NCBI RefSeq assembly: GCF_000747525.1
Contig: NZ_CP009278.1
Span: 4,960,001-5,024,000, forward strand
Direction of reading: 5' to 3'
Source of the DNA: Sphingobacterium sp. ML3W
Lineage (GTDB): Bacteria > Bacteroidota > Bacteroidia > Sphingobacteriales > Sphingobacteriaceae
DNA: 64,000 bases
In this document: in pieces, positions 16,769 through 26,774 of the stretch
Layout: every line of letters begins with the position of its first letter
How positions within the stretch are numbered: position 1 is the first letter of the stretch
Position numbers and translations under genes: made by a program
Notes under the pieces: generated by a model
Databases searched by the model: none
What the model saw: the letters and a program-made list of their open reading frames with translations, nothing else
Told to the model about the DNA's origin: nothing

Positions 16769-19129
16769 ATGAAAATATTAAGCAGCATATTAACTTTTAT
16801 TTTAATAGCAATCCCAACTTGGGTTTTAGCACAGAATATAGAAATTAAAGGAAAAGTAACAGATTCCGAAAATATTGCTTTACCCGGAGTTAACATTCAG
16901 GTAAAAGGAACAGATGCAGGAACCCTCTCCGATTTGGAAGGCAACTATTCCGTTAATACTCTAAAAGGAGCCGTACTTATTTTTTTACTTGTTGGTATGG
17001 CAACACAGGAAAAAGAAGTGAGCGAATCAGCAATTCTGAATGTGTCCCTGAAAGATGATGCGACTGAATTAGAAGAAGTTACCATTACATTAAAAAAGCC
17101 AGTTATTGTGGCTGATAAAGGAAAATTAACCTTTAATGTTTCTAATAATGCTGCAAATAGTGGTGTTTCCGCATTCGATTTGTTGAAAAAAATTCCTGGA
17201 ATAGGAGTCAGTCAGAACGATGACATTTCACTGCGAGGTTCTGGTGTTAATGTCATGATAGACGGTAAGATGAGTTTCATTTCTGGCAATCAACTCGGCA
17301 TTTATCTCAAAGGTTTAAATGCGGATGATATCAGAAAAATCGAATTGATAACTAATCCTTCCGCAGCATTTGATGCTTCAGGAAATACTGGCCTTATTAA
17401 CATTGTAACCAAAAAAAATAAAAGTAAAGGTTATGCACTTAGTTTACGCAGTGGTATTTCCAAAGGTACTTTTTGGATGAATAATCAAAATATATCAGCA
17501 AGTATCAATGAAGAAAAATGGAGTGTTTATGGTTCATTTGATTACAATACACCACATCGAGAAAGAAATAGCACAAGTGGCAACAGCATAATTGAAAATG
17601 GAGAACGTATTAATTTGGAAAGAAGCAACACTATCCCTTTCCAAATATATTATTATACCTATAAAGTAGGTGGTAATTGGAACTTCTCACCTAGGCACAC
17701 CTTGGGAATGCACTATCATGGATATCTTGATGATTTCTCTGGAACAAAAACTTCAGATATTTTAAAGAAAAAAGAAGATGGTACATTGCTTTCAAAAGTA
17801 TATTCTACTTATGAATTAAAAGAACCCTATCATTATGATGCCTATAATTTAGATTATCAGTTTCTCATCGATTCAATGGGAAAAAAAATAACTGCTGATG
17901 CCCGATATATTTCTTATAGAAATTACTCTGATGCAGTGATGATTGGAACGCATACAGGAGCAAATGGAAACACACTTTTTATCAATAATATCCGTACCCA
18001 TCAACCAGGGTCTATTAAAATAAAATCAGCTCAGATAGATGCAGAATTGCCTTTTGAAGGAATTAACATGAAAACAGGATTAAAGTTTGCTGAAGTGACC
18101 AATGACAATAATTTTCATTCAGAAGAGTTGATCAATGGCGAGTATTTACCAATTCCTTCAATGAACGATCATTTCAAATACAAAGAACAAATAAGTGCTG
18201 TTTATGGTTCAGCCTCAAAATCTTTTGGTAAAACGTCTATTGATCTTGGTTTAAGAGTTGAACACACTTCATCAAATTCCAGTTTAATTGATACCCAATT
18301 TAATCGGAAGAATGAATATACTCGATTTTTCCCTAATTTATCGGTCGGTCATCAATTTGAAAATGACAACAAACTTAACGTATCTATAAGTAGAAGGATT
18401 AATCGTCCTGCCTATTCTGAGTTGAATCCCGTAAGATGGTATAATGACGAATATTTTTATTTTGATGGGAATCCCGATTTAGTCCCAGAGATGGCTTGGT
18501 TGTCATCGGCTTCTTATGTGATAGCAAATAAATATATTTTTACGGCGGAATATGGTAAACGAAGCAATTACATTTCTCGCAGCCTTTCTTACGATCCCAA
18601 TGGCGTAACCATACGGTCGCAAAGTACCAACTTTGAAAATTTTGAAAGATTGGACCTCACTGTAATAACACCGTTGAAAGTAATTACTAATTGGGACATT
18701 CAATTGATGACGGGTGCAAATTATACAAAATATCCAATTTCAGAATCTGGTGTTGAAAATAATATTAAAAGATGGGCAGCCTTAGTATCTCTACAGCAAC
18801 AAATAAAATTTCTGAAACATTATTCGGCAGACATTTCACTTAAATACACCTCTCAGGAGCTTAGAGGTGTCTACCTAACGAATGATATCTTTTTTATGGA
18901 TTTTGGCGTTAAGCGTTCGTTTTTTAATAATAAGCTAGACGTAGCTATTTCCCTTAATGATGCTTTTAATACGTATCGGGAAAAGGGATATTCAAAAAGT
19001 CACCTCACAAATTATCATTATAATGATAAACCTGATTCAAGACGGTTCGGGATAACGTTGAGGTATAATTTTGGGGGAGATCTGATCAATAACAACAAAA
19101 AGAAAAGTGAAGAACAAGAGAGACTTTAA
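16769..19129 (+). CDS. TonB-dependent receptor, outer-membrane beta-barrel family (OMP_b-brl_3 type)
   Basis: This 786-residue protein has a signal peptide (1-21), a carboxypeptidase-regulatory-like domain (about 22-105: IKGKVTDSENIALPGVNIQV), a plug (about 125-215: VSAFDLLKKIPGIGV, VMIDGKMSFISG, IELITNPSAAFDASG) and a long barrel of the OMP_b-brl_3 kind. It lies 63 nt after the GTPase gene. The substrate is unknown; context suggests a metal, a metallophore or a metal-bearing protein. Its DNA looks more AT-rich than the next receptor gene, suggesting that the operon was assembled from different sources. Confidence 0.9.
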   Translation: MKILSSILTFILIAIPTWVLAQNIEIKGKVTDSENIALPGVNIQVKGTDAGTLSDLEGNYSVNTLKGAVLIFLLVGMATQEKEVSESAILNVSLKDDATELEEVTITLKKPVIVADKGKLTFNVSNNAANSGVSAFDLLKKIPGIGVSQNDDISLRGSGVNVMIDGKMSFISGNQLGIYLKGLNADDIRKIELITNPSAAFDASGNTGLINIVTKKNKSKGYALSLRSGISKGTFWMNNQNISASINEEKWSVYGSFDYNTPHRERNSTSGNSIIENGERINLERSNTIPFQIYYYTYKVGGNWNFSPRHTLGMHYHGYLDDFSGTKTSDILKKKEDGTLLSKVYSTYELKEPYHYDAYNLDYQFLIDSMGKKITADARYISYRNYSDAVMIGTHTGANGNTLFINNIRTHQPGSIKIKSAQIDAELPFEGINMKTGLKFAEVTNDNNFHSEELINGEYLPIPSMNDHFKYKEQISAVYGSASKSFGKTSIDLGLRVEHTSSNSSLIDTQFNRKNEYTRFFPNLSVGHQFENDNKLNVSISRRINRPAYSELNPVRWYNDEYFYFDGNPDLVPEMAWLSSASYVIANKYIFTAEYGKRSNYISRSLSYDPNGVTIRSQSTNFENFERLDLTVITPLKVITNWDIQLMTGANYTKYPISESGVENNIKRWAALVSLQQQIKFLKHYSADISLKYTSQELRGVYLTNDIFFMDFGVKRSFFNNKLDVAISLNDAFNTYREKGYSKSHLTNYHYNDKPDSRRFGITLRYNFGGDLINNNKKKSEEQERL

Positions 19130-19154
19130 AACGAATTGAAAACAAGAAATAAAT

Positions 19155-21371
19155 ATGACCAAATACAAGATTAACACAGATCCTGGGCTTTTAGATGATG
19201 CCAGAGGGAATTTTGAACATAGAATAATTGGGAATTGTCCCTTTAAGAAAATACTATATGGACTGGGCATCGCTGTGCTGTGCAGTAATGCAGTGCATGC
19301 CCAACAGGTGCAGAAAGATACCCTAACCACTTTGGACGAAGTAGTAATATTAGCACCGCTAAACAGGTCGTACGAAGTCAATGTCGGTGCTTTTGGAGCC
19401 AAGCATGTGATGGAAGTGCCGCTTTCCATTCAGAGCTATGGAGCAAGGCGTATTCGTGAGATGTCCGCACGGACGGTTCGTGACGTGCTGATCGCTGATC
19501 CTTCAGTACAGAGTTCCTCTTATGGAGGTGGTTTTGATAACTTTCGTTTGCGCGGTTTTGCGATGGATAACTTTAATACCATCCGCCGTGATGGGCTTGC
19601 ACTTGCGCCCCATTATGATGTACCATTGGAACTGGTAGAACGGGTTGACGTACTCAAAGGCCCGTCTGGATTCCTGTACGGATTTAATTCCCCCGGAGGC
19701 ACCATCAACTATATTCCCAAGCGGCCTAACCTTGAACCCTACACCAGTCTTACACTTCAGGGCTCTTCTTTGGGAGGATATTATGCTGCCTTGGACCAGA
19801 GCATGGTGTTAATGAAAGGTAAGATCGGTTACCGTCTTAATACAGGCTATGAGAAAGTCGGTAATTTCAACCATATGGGGGATCTGGAACGGAAGTTTGT
19901 CGGGCTGGCTACTGACTTGCGCATCAGTAAACGTGCCTTGCTACAATTGAATGCAGATTGGGTGTCTAAAAGTGCCATGTCCGATCCCTTATTACGTGCC
20001 GACCAAAGTGGTCGCACCGATTTGCTCGATCCTTCCACCTATATTCTTCCTCCAAAGGTAGACCGTAGGGATGCACTCTCGCCATCCTGGTATAAACATA
20101 AGACTCAAGCGTTTAACATAGAAGCCAAGTTCAATTATACCCTGAATGAGCGCTGGACTTCCATTACACAGGCAAACTACTCCCAGGTGACCCGTCATGG
20201 CGGTTATGTGGATCTGTTCAATATCCAACCCAATGGCGATATAGGCTATGCTGATTTGTACCAGTCCCGTGGTGAAGTATTCAGTACCTGGTCGATACAA
20301 AGTTATCTGGCAGGAAAGTTCTCCACCGCAGCGGTATCCCATGATCTGTTCACTGGCGTATCCCACCGGCAGTTCAAGGATAAAAGCCCTTTCTGGGATT
20401 TTGTGGAAAGTGCTGATGGCATCACAGTTAGTGATATATCTGTGGGTAATATCCTGAACCCGGTACAGCCTGACCGTTGGGATTTCGGTGTTGAAAAAGA
20501 AATTGATTTCAAATCCAGTATCCAGGAAAGTTCAGTTTTCGCAAGTGACCTGATTACATTGAACAAAAAGTTTCAGGTATTATTGGGCGGACGGTACATC
20601 TGGTACAAGGCCCGTAACTTGTCGACCGACGCCTTACCGCAGGATAGAAACGTATTTGTTCCTACCGGAGCCTTCATTTACCGCCCGCTCGGCAGCATGA
20701 TGACCTATCTAAGTTATTCCCGAGGATTTGAAAAAGGTGAAAATGCCCCCTTTAATGCCAACAATGCAAACCAGCCTACCGATGCCATTGAATCCGTACA
20801 GTATGAATTGGGACTGAAGCTAGACCTCAATAAAAGCATTAACATGGGTATTGCCCTGTTCGATGTGAGGCGAGATGCTACCTATCTCAACACGGCCAAT
20901 GATTTTGTCAGCGACGGGAGGTTCCACCACCGTGGAATTGAACTTAATGCTGCTGCCAGAGCGATTCGTAATCTGACGCTGCTAGGCAATATTGCCTATT
21001 TGGATACCGAACTTAAAGACGTGACCGATGAGGCTACAAGCGGTAAACGTACCGAAGGGACGCCACGTTGGAAAGGTACGTTTGGAGCACGCTACGCATT
21101 CACGAGTTTACCAAAACTTTCATTGGATGCGAACCTGAACCATACGGGAAGTCGTCCCGTAGACGCTCAGAACAGTGGTTTTATTCCAAGTTATACACTC
21201 CTGGATGCAGGGGTCAGCTACAATACCAAATTCGGTAAAACAACTACTTTATTGCGCTTACATGCCAGAAACCTAACCAATGAATATTATTATGCTGGGG
21301 TCTATTACAGCGGTGGTCTGGAGGTTGGACGTAGCCGAGAGGTTTTCTTGTCGGCACAGTTCAAATTTTGA
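19155..21371 (+). CDS. TonB-dependent siderophore/metallophore receptor
   Basis: This 738-residue protein has an unusual N-terminal extension of about 28 residues before the signal peptide (KKILYGLGIAVLCSNAVHAQ). The plug (about 75-205) carries SIQSYGARRIREMSARTVRD and VERVDVLKGPSGFLYG, followed by GGTINYIPKRP, typical of ferrisiderophore receptors. The barrel ends in a terminal Phe (REVFLSAQFKF). It lies 25 nt after the previous receptor gene. A collapsed paralogue with the same kind of N-terminal extension is at 30050-30664 under the second palindrome pair, which links this receptor type to the regulon. The ligand could be a siderophore or a zincophore. Confidence 0.92.
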   Translation: MTKYKINTDPGLLDDARGNFEHRIIGNCPFKKILYGLGIAVLCSNAVHAQQVQKDTLTTLDEVVILAPLNRSYEVNVGAFGAKHVMEVPLSIQSYGARRIREMSARTVRDVLIADPSVQSSSYGGGFDNFRLRGFAMDNFNTIRRDGLALAPHYDVPLELVERVDVLKGPSGFLYGFNSPGGTINYIPKRPNLEPYTSLTLQGSSLGGYYAALDQSMVLMKGKIGYRLNTGYEKVGNFNHMGDLERKFVGLATDLRISKRALLQLNADWVSKSAMSDPLLRADQSGRTDLLDPSTYILPPKVDRRDALSPSWYKHKTQAFNIEAKFNYTLNERWTSITQANYSQVTRHGGYVDLFNIQPNGDIGYADLYQSRGEVFSTWSIQSYLAGKFSTAAVSHDLFTGVSHRQFKDKSPFWDFVESADGITVSDISVGNILNPVQPDRWDFGVEKEIDFKSSIQESSVFASDLITLNKKFQVLLGGRYIWYKARNLSTDALPQDRNVFVPTGAFIYRPLGSMMTYLSYSRGFEKGENAPFNANNANQPTDAIESVQYELGLKLDLNKSINMGIALFDVRRDATYLNTANDFVSDGRFHHRGIELNAAARAIRNLTLLGNIAYLDTELKDVTDEATSGKRTEGTPRWKGTFGARYAFTSLPKLSLDANLNHTGSRPVDAQNSGFIPSYTLLDAGVSYNTKFGKTTTLLRLHARNLTNEYYYAGVYYSGGLEVGRSREVFLSAQFKF

Positions 21372-21479
21372 TTGCTGAACGGGAAAAATAATGGATAGAG
21401 AAAGTAAACCTATTGAATCGTTAATTGATTACAGCTTTAAACCTATTAACACAATCACTTGCACTAAAAAAATAAAAAT

Positions 21480-22181
21480 ATGATAACGATAGAAAATACA
21501 AAGAAGTCTTTCAAAGGCAAAATGGCGGTTCAGGGGCTTTCATTATCCGTGAAAGAGGGTCAGATATACGGCTTGCTTGGACCGAACGGGGCAGGAAAAT
21601 CGACTACCCTGAATATGCTGCTTGGATTTTTGCAGCCCGATAGTGGCACTACACACATCAATGGAATAGATGTTGGGCAAAATGCAACTGAAAGCCGAAA
21701 ACAGATCGGTTACATTCCCGAAAATGTCAATCTGTACCCGTATCTCTCAGGAATGGAGAACCTGGATTATTTCTGCAAACTTTCAGGCTTAACCTATAGC
21801 AATGACGAACTTTCTGGTTTTTTATCAGATTGTGGACTTCAGCCAGAAGCCCATCATAAGCGGACAGAAACTTACTCCAAAGGTATGCGCCAGAAAGTAG
21901 GGATTGCTATTGCTTACGCAAAAAAAGCTAAAGTATATCTGTTGGACGAACCAGCGAGCGGCCTAGATCCTATGGCAAGTAATGAGCTGTCGGCTATCCT
22001 AAAAAAACTTGCAGATGACGGTGCGGCAGTCCTGATGGCTTCACATGATATTTTCAGGGTTAGGGAAACTTGCCATAAAATCGGGATCCTAAAAAATGGC
22101 ATCCTAGTGAAGGAACTTGAAACTAAAACCGTTACTGCTGAAGAACTGGAGCAGATCTACCTTGATTATATGAACAATTAA
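21480..22181 (+). CDS. ABC transporter ATP-binding protein (ABC-2 type)
   Basis: This 233-residue ATPase has a Walker A GPNGAGKST (34-42), a Q-loop near IGYIPENVNLYP, the signature YSKGMRQKVGIA in place of LSGGQ (usual for ABC-2 exporters), a Walker B YLLDEPASGLDP and a His switch in MASHDIF. It would power the two permeases that follow directly. It starts 108 nt after the siderophore-type receptor. The combination of receptor, ATPase and two large-loop permeases recurs in Gram-negative metal loci as I recall it, but the transported molecule is not known to me. Confidence 0.93.
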   Translation: MITIENTKKSFKGKMAVQGLSLSVKEGQIYGLLGPNGAGKSTTLNMLLGFLQPDSGTTHINGIDVGQNATESRKQIGYIPENVNLYPYLSGMENLDYFCKLSGLTYSNDELSGFLSDCGLQPEAHHKRTETYSKGMRQKVGIAIAYAKKAKVYLLDEPASGLDPMASNELSAILKKLADDGAAVLMASHDIFRVRETCHKIGILKNGILVKELETKTVTAEELEQIYLDYMNN

Positions 22182-22189
22182 ATAGTAAA

Positions 22190-23602
22190 ATGATGAAACA
22201 GATCATATCAAACGAATGGAAATCGTTGCTCAGGGTGAAGGCTTTTTCTTATCTGACCTATTTCTTTATCATGAGCTTAGGAGTTGTTTCCTGGCTGGGA
22301 ACAGTACAGAACAAGGAGCAAGATGTACAGCAAAAAAAAGCTACTGAACATGTTCGTGCGCAATGGGAAAACATTAAACAAATGAACACACATAGTGCAG
22401 CTCATTTTGGTTCGTATGCGTTTAAACCTGTTACTCCTTTGAGTAGTATGGATGATGGTGTAAGTGCGAGTACAGGAAATGTAATTCGTTTGGAAGCTCA
22501 TGTCCAGAATGAAACTGCATATTCGGAGGCTTCACAATCTCTCAGCATTTCAAAATTCGGAAAGCTTAAACCATCACTAATTCTGCAATTTGTCATCCCC
22601 TTATTTCTGATCTTTCTAGCCTTTAATTCAGTAAGCAAAGAAAAAGAACAGGGAAGATTGAAACTGCTGGTCTTACAGGGAGCCAGCCTGCCCAAATTGG
22701 TTGTAGCAAAAACCATCGGCGTCTGGACGTATGGAGTTTTATTACTGCTGTTTACCCTGGTGGTCCAGATCCTGCTGAACCTCCAAAGTATTTCGGTAGA
22801 CTATTTTTGGAGATTATCTTTATTGTTCTTCTCCTACTGCGCCTACTATTATGTGGTTACGGCATTAACCGTTTATTTTTCGGCCAGATTAGCAAATAAT
22901 ACAGCTGCTCTTTCTTCCATGATTGCCGTATGGCTGCTATGGACCATCTTCCTGCCTAAAATATGGGGTAATTCGGTAGAGAAAATATATCCCCTGCCCA
23001 GCCGTGAGGAGTTTAAAGCTTTAATGGCTCAAGATCGTTCCCAAGGCATTGACGGTCATAATCCTTCCGATAAAAGAGGAAAGGCATTCGAGGAAAAAAT
23101 ACTGGCGCAGTACAAGATGGATAGTTTATCCCAACTTCCCGTCAACTTCGATGGCATGCGCATGCAACAGGACGAGGAATACGGAAATATGGTATGGGAC
23201 AGGCATTTTGGGAACAAATATAAGGTGCTGGAAAAACAAAAAAAAACCTATCAATATTCCGGTATTATCAATCCCTTTGCCTCTTTACAGGATGCCAGTA
23301 TGGGATTCAGCGGCAGTGACATGTTACATTTTGTGAATTTCCAATTGCAGGCAGAACACTACCGTAGGATTCTGATCAAAACCCTCAATGACAAACAGAC
23401 TTATGGAGGTTCAAAAACCGGGGACTGGGGCTGGAAAGAAAACAATGATTTTTACCGGTCGGTAAAGGATTTTGAATATCGGACGCCGGTATTAAAGGAG
23501 GTTTGGTCCAGCTATAGTCTTAATCTTCTGACATTGGCACTATGGGTCGTTTTTACCACCATATTGATCATTTTTGGTTCTAAAAAAACAACTATATTAT
23601 GA
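22190..23602 (+). CDS. ABC-2 permease with large periplasmic domain (DUF3526-related), subunit 1
   Basis: This 470-residue protein has a first transmembrane helix at about 20-40 and then an extracytoplasmic region (about 45-120) with HSAAHFGSYAFKPVTPLSSMDDGV and EAHVQNETAYS. Helices follow between about 125 and 260, a second large periplasmic region spans 265-440, and a final helix lies near 445-465. This arrangement is typical of permeases paired with DUF3526 proteins. The next gene starts 4 nt before this one ends (ATGA overlap), so the two are translationally coupled. It forms a heterodimer with the next protein, by inference. Confidence 0.88.
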   Translation: MMKQIISNEWKSLLRVKAFSYLTYFFIMSLGVVSWLGTVQNKEQDVQQKKATEHVRAQWENIKQMNTHSAAHFGSYAFKPVTPLSSMDDGVSASTGNVIRLEAHVQNETAYSEASQSLSISKFGKLKPSLILQFVIPLFLIFLAFNSVSKEKEQGRLKLLVLQGASLPKLVVAKTIGVWTYGVLLLLFTLVVQILLNLQSISVDYFWRLSLLFFSYCAYYYVVTALTVYFSARLANNTAALSSMIAVWLLWTIFLPKIWGNSVEKIYPLPSREEFKALMAQDRSQGIDGHNPSDKRGKAFEEKILAQYKMDSLSQLPVNFDGMRMQQDEEYGNMVWDRHFGNKYKVLEKQKKTYQYSGIINPFASLQDASMGFSGSDMLHFVNFQLQAEHYRRILIKTLNDKQTYGGSKTGDWGWKENNDFYRSVKDFEYRTPVLKEVWSSYSLNLLTLALWVVFTTILIIFGSKKTTIL

Positions 23603-24912
23603 AAATCAGTCAGCACATAAAATTCGAAATTTTACATTTTTCAAGAAGCAGATTCAAGGTTATCTCATTGTTTCTGTTTCTTATTGCCGCCGTTTACGGG
23701 TTGCAGAGCGGATGGGAACTGTTTCAAAAACAGACACGGCAAATAACAGCCATTGAAAGCAAAAATGCCCAGAGCGTGCGTGATGTTCTAAACTGGTACG
23801 ATACCCAAAAGAAAGGTCCGGAGGAAAAATACTGGATCGATATTACAACGCCTTATTGGGCAAGTATGTACGCACCGATTACTGTTTTGAAGAAACCTTC
23901 CACGTTATTGCCCTTCAGTATAGGCCAGACAGAACAGTACGGATATTACAAGAATGTCAACATCAGAAGCTCGGTATTTGATGCAGACCTGGCCGAAGAA
24001 ATTTCCAATCCTGAACGATTGAGTGTAGGGACATTGGATTTCGGTTTTGTAGTGATTTATTTATTACCGTTATTGATTATCATCTTATTATTTAATGTTG
24101 GTGGACTGGAGAAAGATCTTGATTTTTACCGTTTGATAGAGGTGCAGCAGGGAGCTTCGTCCCGATGGCTTATCGCTCGATATGCATTTTATTACGGTTT
24201 ATTAGGATTGTTGCTATTACTGGTAGCACTTCCTTATGCATATATGAGTGGAGCATTGTACCAACAAGCTTTTCAGTTTTTTTTATTACCTATTTTGCTG
24301 TACGGATATATGTTGCTTTGGTTTGTTATTTACTATCTAGTGAATAGAGAAGGTAAAGGAAGTGCGAGCCAAGCGATAAAGATGGTTTCTGTATGGGTGA
24401 TGCTGAGTGTCATTCTTCCTGGTTCTATTCACCAATTTGCTTCATTGAAGTATCCTATGACTTACCTTACCGATTTTTTAGAAGCCAATAGGGATGAACT
24501 ATACAAACTGCAGGACACACCACCGGAAAAAGTTACCCAAAATCTTTTTACAGCATATCCAGAATTGGCAAAAACAAAATCTGCAATGGAAGACAGTATC
24601 CCAGATAAAAATATCATTGGAAATTCATTGGATGCTTTGATCAATATATCAAGTAAACAAGCTGCAAAACGGGAAGAAAAATATAATGAAACCAAGAACG
24701 GTTTTATTAAAAGCACCTATTTGATAAACCCTGTGTTATTTTTTCAAAATACGCTTAATGCCCTATGTGGTACAGATTATTATGCATATCAACAGTTCAG
24801 AAGTGAAATCCAAACCGCTATCGATAAAAAAGCAGGTACTCTTTTATTCGATACCTGGAATAAGGAGGTCATAAATAAAGAAAATTACCTGAAATATCTG
24901 AGCGTGGAATAA
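23599..24912 (+). CDS. ABC-2 permease, DUF3526-type, subunit 2
   Basis: This 437-residue membrane protein has the same plan as the preceding permease: one N-terminal helix (about 18-36), a periplasmic region, a helix cluster (about 140-290, including VVIYLLPLLIIILLFNVGGLEKD) and a second periplasmic region (about 290-430). It overlaps the first permease gene by 4 nt. With the ATPase these genes form a complete heterodimeric ABC system, probably acting on a ligand linked to the neighbouring receptor, for example exporting a metallophore or handling it in the envelope (inference). Confidence 0.88.
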   Translation: MKISQHIKFEILHFSRSRFKVISLFLFLIAAVYGLQSGWELFQKQTRQITAIESKNAQSVRDVLNWYDTQKKGPEEKYWIDITTPYWASMYAPITVLKKPSTLLPFSIGQTEQYGYYKNVNIRSSVFDADLAEEISNPERLSVGTLDFGFVVIYLLPLLIIILLFNVGGLEKDLDFYRLIEVQQGASSRWLIARYAFYYGLLGLLLLLVALPYAYMSGALYQQAFQFFLLPILLYGYMLLWFVIYYLVNREGKGSASQAIKMVSVWVMLSVILPGSIHQFASLKYPMTYLTDFLEANRDELYKLQDTPPEKVTQNLFTAYPELAKTKSAMEDSIPDKNIIGNSLDALINISSKQAAKREEKYNETKNGFIKSTYLINPVLFFQNTLNALCGTDYYAYQQFRSEIQTAIDKKAGTLLFDTWNKEVINKENYLKYLSVE

Positions 24913-25476
24913 TTATCTGAATAATATTAAACTGCATTATGTACGGATGATTCAACTTGATAATTCTTGATGAAAGTTGCTTTATGAAAAGAAAATAGGC
25001 CAGATGAATTTATAAAATAGGAAAAGTCTGTCGTATCGGTGATAGCCATGCTTTTCCTTTGCATCATTTGAAATTTAATTTTATTCCAAGGAGCTAAAAT
25101 TTTGCTGTAATCCTCATTGTTAATAAAGAATAAACGCGTCCTCTTGATTTATCCTTTAACAGTGAGTGTTTTTTACTTCCGGTGAGTAATGACTTTTTGC
25201 TTCAGCTGGGGTAATGTTTTAGTTGAAAAATTTGTATTAATATGCTATTATTGCTTTTCAATTCCGATTTGTTTTTGTAATTTGACTTCATTGAAAAAGC
25301 ATCGGCTACGTTTGGTCGAAAATTGAACTAAAGTAAAGTTCCCTTTAGCCCGTGTTTCGCCAATACTTTTCCCTTTGCAGTTATTTTTTGGATACAGTCC
25401 AACAGATAAACCACAATAGCGGAACCATTAAGGCTTATGTATAGCGAAAGAATAATAATTAAATAAATATAAAGAA
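24913..25476. other. Intergenic region after the ABC operon
   Basis: About 560 nt of AT-rich sequence without a convincing gene. It has a terminator-like hairpin near 25020-25057. The minus strand has a short open frame ending in VYLLDCIQKITAKGKVLAKHG, which I could not link to any family. I see no palindromic metal operator here. Confidence 0.5.
25020..25057 (+). terminator. Possible terminator of the metal/ABC operon
   Basis: GGAAAAG (25020-25026) pairs with CTTTTCC (25051-25057) across a 24-nt loop that has weak internal pairing. It lies 108 nt after the last permease stop. The stem is short, so this is only a candidate. Confidence 0.35.
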
Positions 25477-26055
25477 ATGACAAGTAAATTTTTGACAATT
25501 GCAATGGTGATTTCAGTTTTATTAACTGCCTGTAAACAAGGATCAAAGGAAGAAAAAACGGGTAGCACAAAAACAGAACAAGTGACAGCTACGCCTAATG
25601 ACATCGCTACCCAATCACTAGCTGACAAAGAAGGCAATAAACTTGCAATGTCTTTTGACAATGTCAAAGACATTGCAACAATAACAATTAATGGAGAAAC
25701 AGCGGAACTTGTTAGCCAAAAACCTGCATCTGGCATTTGGTATAAGAATGACCACTATGAATTGAGAGGTAAAGGGAACGACATCCAGCTAGTGAAAGAC
25801 GGAAAGGTAATTTTTGAACATCAGGACGATAAGGTCGAAATTGAAGTAAAGAATGACAGAGGCGATGTTTTAAATATGACCTTCAACAACACAGACGGAA
25901 CTGTTAAAACCTATCTGAACGGAGGGGAACAAATTGATTTAGTAGCGCAAAAAGCTGCTTCCGGAATATGGTATAAAAACGACGATTACGAATTATCTGG
26001 CAAGGGTGATAAGTATGAATTATTAAAAGATGGAAAAACAGTATTCAAAAATTAA
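25477..26055 (+). CDS. Lipoprotein with two MliC-like domains (putative C-type lysozyme inhibitor)
   Basis: This 192-residue protein has a signal peptide with an LTAC lipobox (Cys19) and a low-complexity linker to about residue 45. Two repeated beta-domains follow (about 50-112 and 115-190), each with an AMSFDN/MTFNN start, an ASGIWYKND(H/D)YEL core and GKG..LxKDGK(V/T). The core resembles the MliC/PliC family, periplasmic or membrane-bound inhibitors of host lysozyme. Usual members have one domain, so the tandem form is notable. It has its own terminator. The resemblance is from motif recognition and needs a profile search. Confidence 0.72.
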   Translation: MTSKFLTIAMVISVLLTACKQGSKEEKTGSTKTEQVTATPNDIATQSLADKEGNKLAMSFDNVKDIATITINGETAELVSQKPASGIWYKNDHYELRGKGNDIQLVKDGKVIFEHQDDKVEIEVKNDRGDVLNMTFNNTDGTVKTYLNGGEQIDLVAQKAASGIWYKNDDYELSGKGDKYELLKDGKTVFKN

Positions 26056-26188
26056 AACTACTTCGAATAACCAAGCTTTAGTTTTGTTCGCAGAACAAGA
26101 TAATAAAACCTGTTGAACAAAACCTTCGAGAACTTTTCTTCTATTTTTTTTGCGAAGGAGTTGTCAGTTTTAGAGTTTAGTAGAGCAA

Positions 26189-26218
26189 AGCAGTATTTTT
26201 GAAATACTGCTTTTTTTG
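26189..26218 (+). terminator. Rho-independent terminator
   Basis: A perfect 10-bp stem (AGCAGTATTT / AAATACTGCT), a 3-nt loop and a run of seven or eight T follow the MliC-like gene by about 130 nt. From here to about 26445 I see no gene. Confidence 0.85.
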
Positions 26219-26445
26219 TCGTGGTAACGTGATTTTTAAGGCATCAACAACTCTTCTTTTTGCTCATAGAATACAAAAACCCCTACCTGCAAACTTATTT
26301 AATAGGGGAATTTTAGAATAAGGCTAAAAATCCTGCGACGTTTCACGCTATCAGAAATGAGGGCTGCCGTTGCAGTTTTTTACCATCTACTCTAAATAAA
26401 CTGACAGTCATTGGATTTAGTATCGATTAATTTCTTTTAAAAAAG

Positions 26446-26476
26446 AAGGGAACTAGGTTGTCATCCTAGTTCCCTT
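26446..26476 (-). terminator. Rho-independent terminator for minus-strand transcription
   Basis: A perfect 12-bp stem (AAGGGAACTAGG and its complement) with a 7-nt loop is followed on the minus strand by CTTTTTTAAAAG. It would end transcripts from the small open frame at 26520-26774 or read-through from further right. Confidence 0.75.
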
Positions 26477-26519
26477 AGCTACTAATTAGGAGACTCTTTT
26501 TCAAACCATCTTTGAAGTT

Positions 26520-26774
26520 TTACGTGTTGATAAACGCTATTGCCTCGCAAGGGACAATCTTGCATAGTAACTTCATTATGGAACCGTGAGCAGCTAATAT
26601 TAGATTACTAAGTTCTTTAGGAACAATATTGCGCTCTTCAAAATAAAGATGTATGATTTCATTTTGTTCAGTGGTTTTTACTTGAAATATCAAAAAATAA
26701 CTATATAGAAGTTTATGAGGCGTAAGTTCCATAAAAGATGACGATTTAGCAATAGTGCTAATTCCATTTAGCAT
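26520..26774 (-). CDS. Small hypothetical protein (uncertain)
   Basis: An 84-residue open frame between the terminator of the receptor operon (26981-27022) and the terminator at 26446-26476, so its position is that of a real small gene. The sequence (ELTPHKLLYSYFLIF, NEIIHLYFEERNIVPKELSN) is plausible for a soluble helical protein but matches no family I recognise. A TAG stop lies directly upstream of the ATG. Another frame there reads LQEKIVDAKWN, so the gene may be the end of a longer broken one. Confidence 0.35.
   Translation of the reverse strand: MLNGISTIAKSSSFMELTPHKLLYSYFLIFQVKTTEQNEIIHLYFEERNIVPKELSNLILAAHGSIMKLLCKIVPCEAIAFINT

Noticed and set aside
25328-25736. Minus-strand open frames over the intergenic region and the start of the MliC-like lipoprotein
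   Set aside because: One overlaps the lipoprotein gene antisense and the other has only a short unassigned C-terminal stretch. No start context or family was found.
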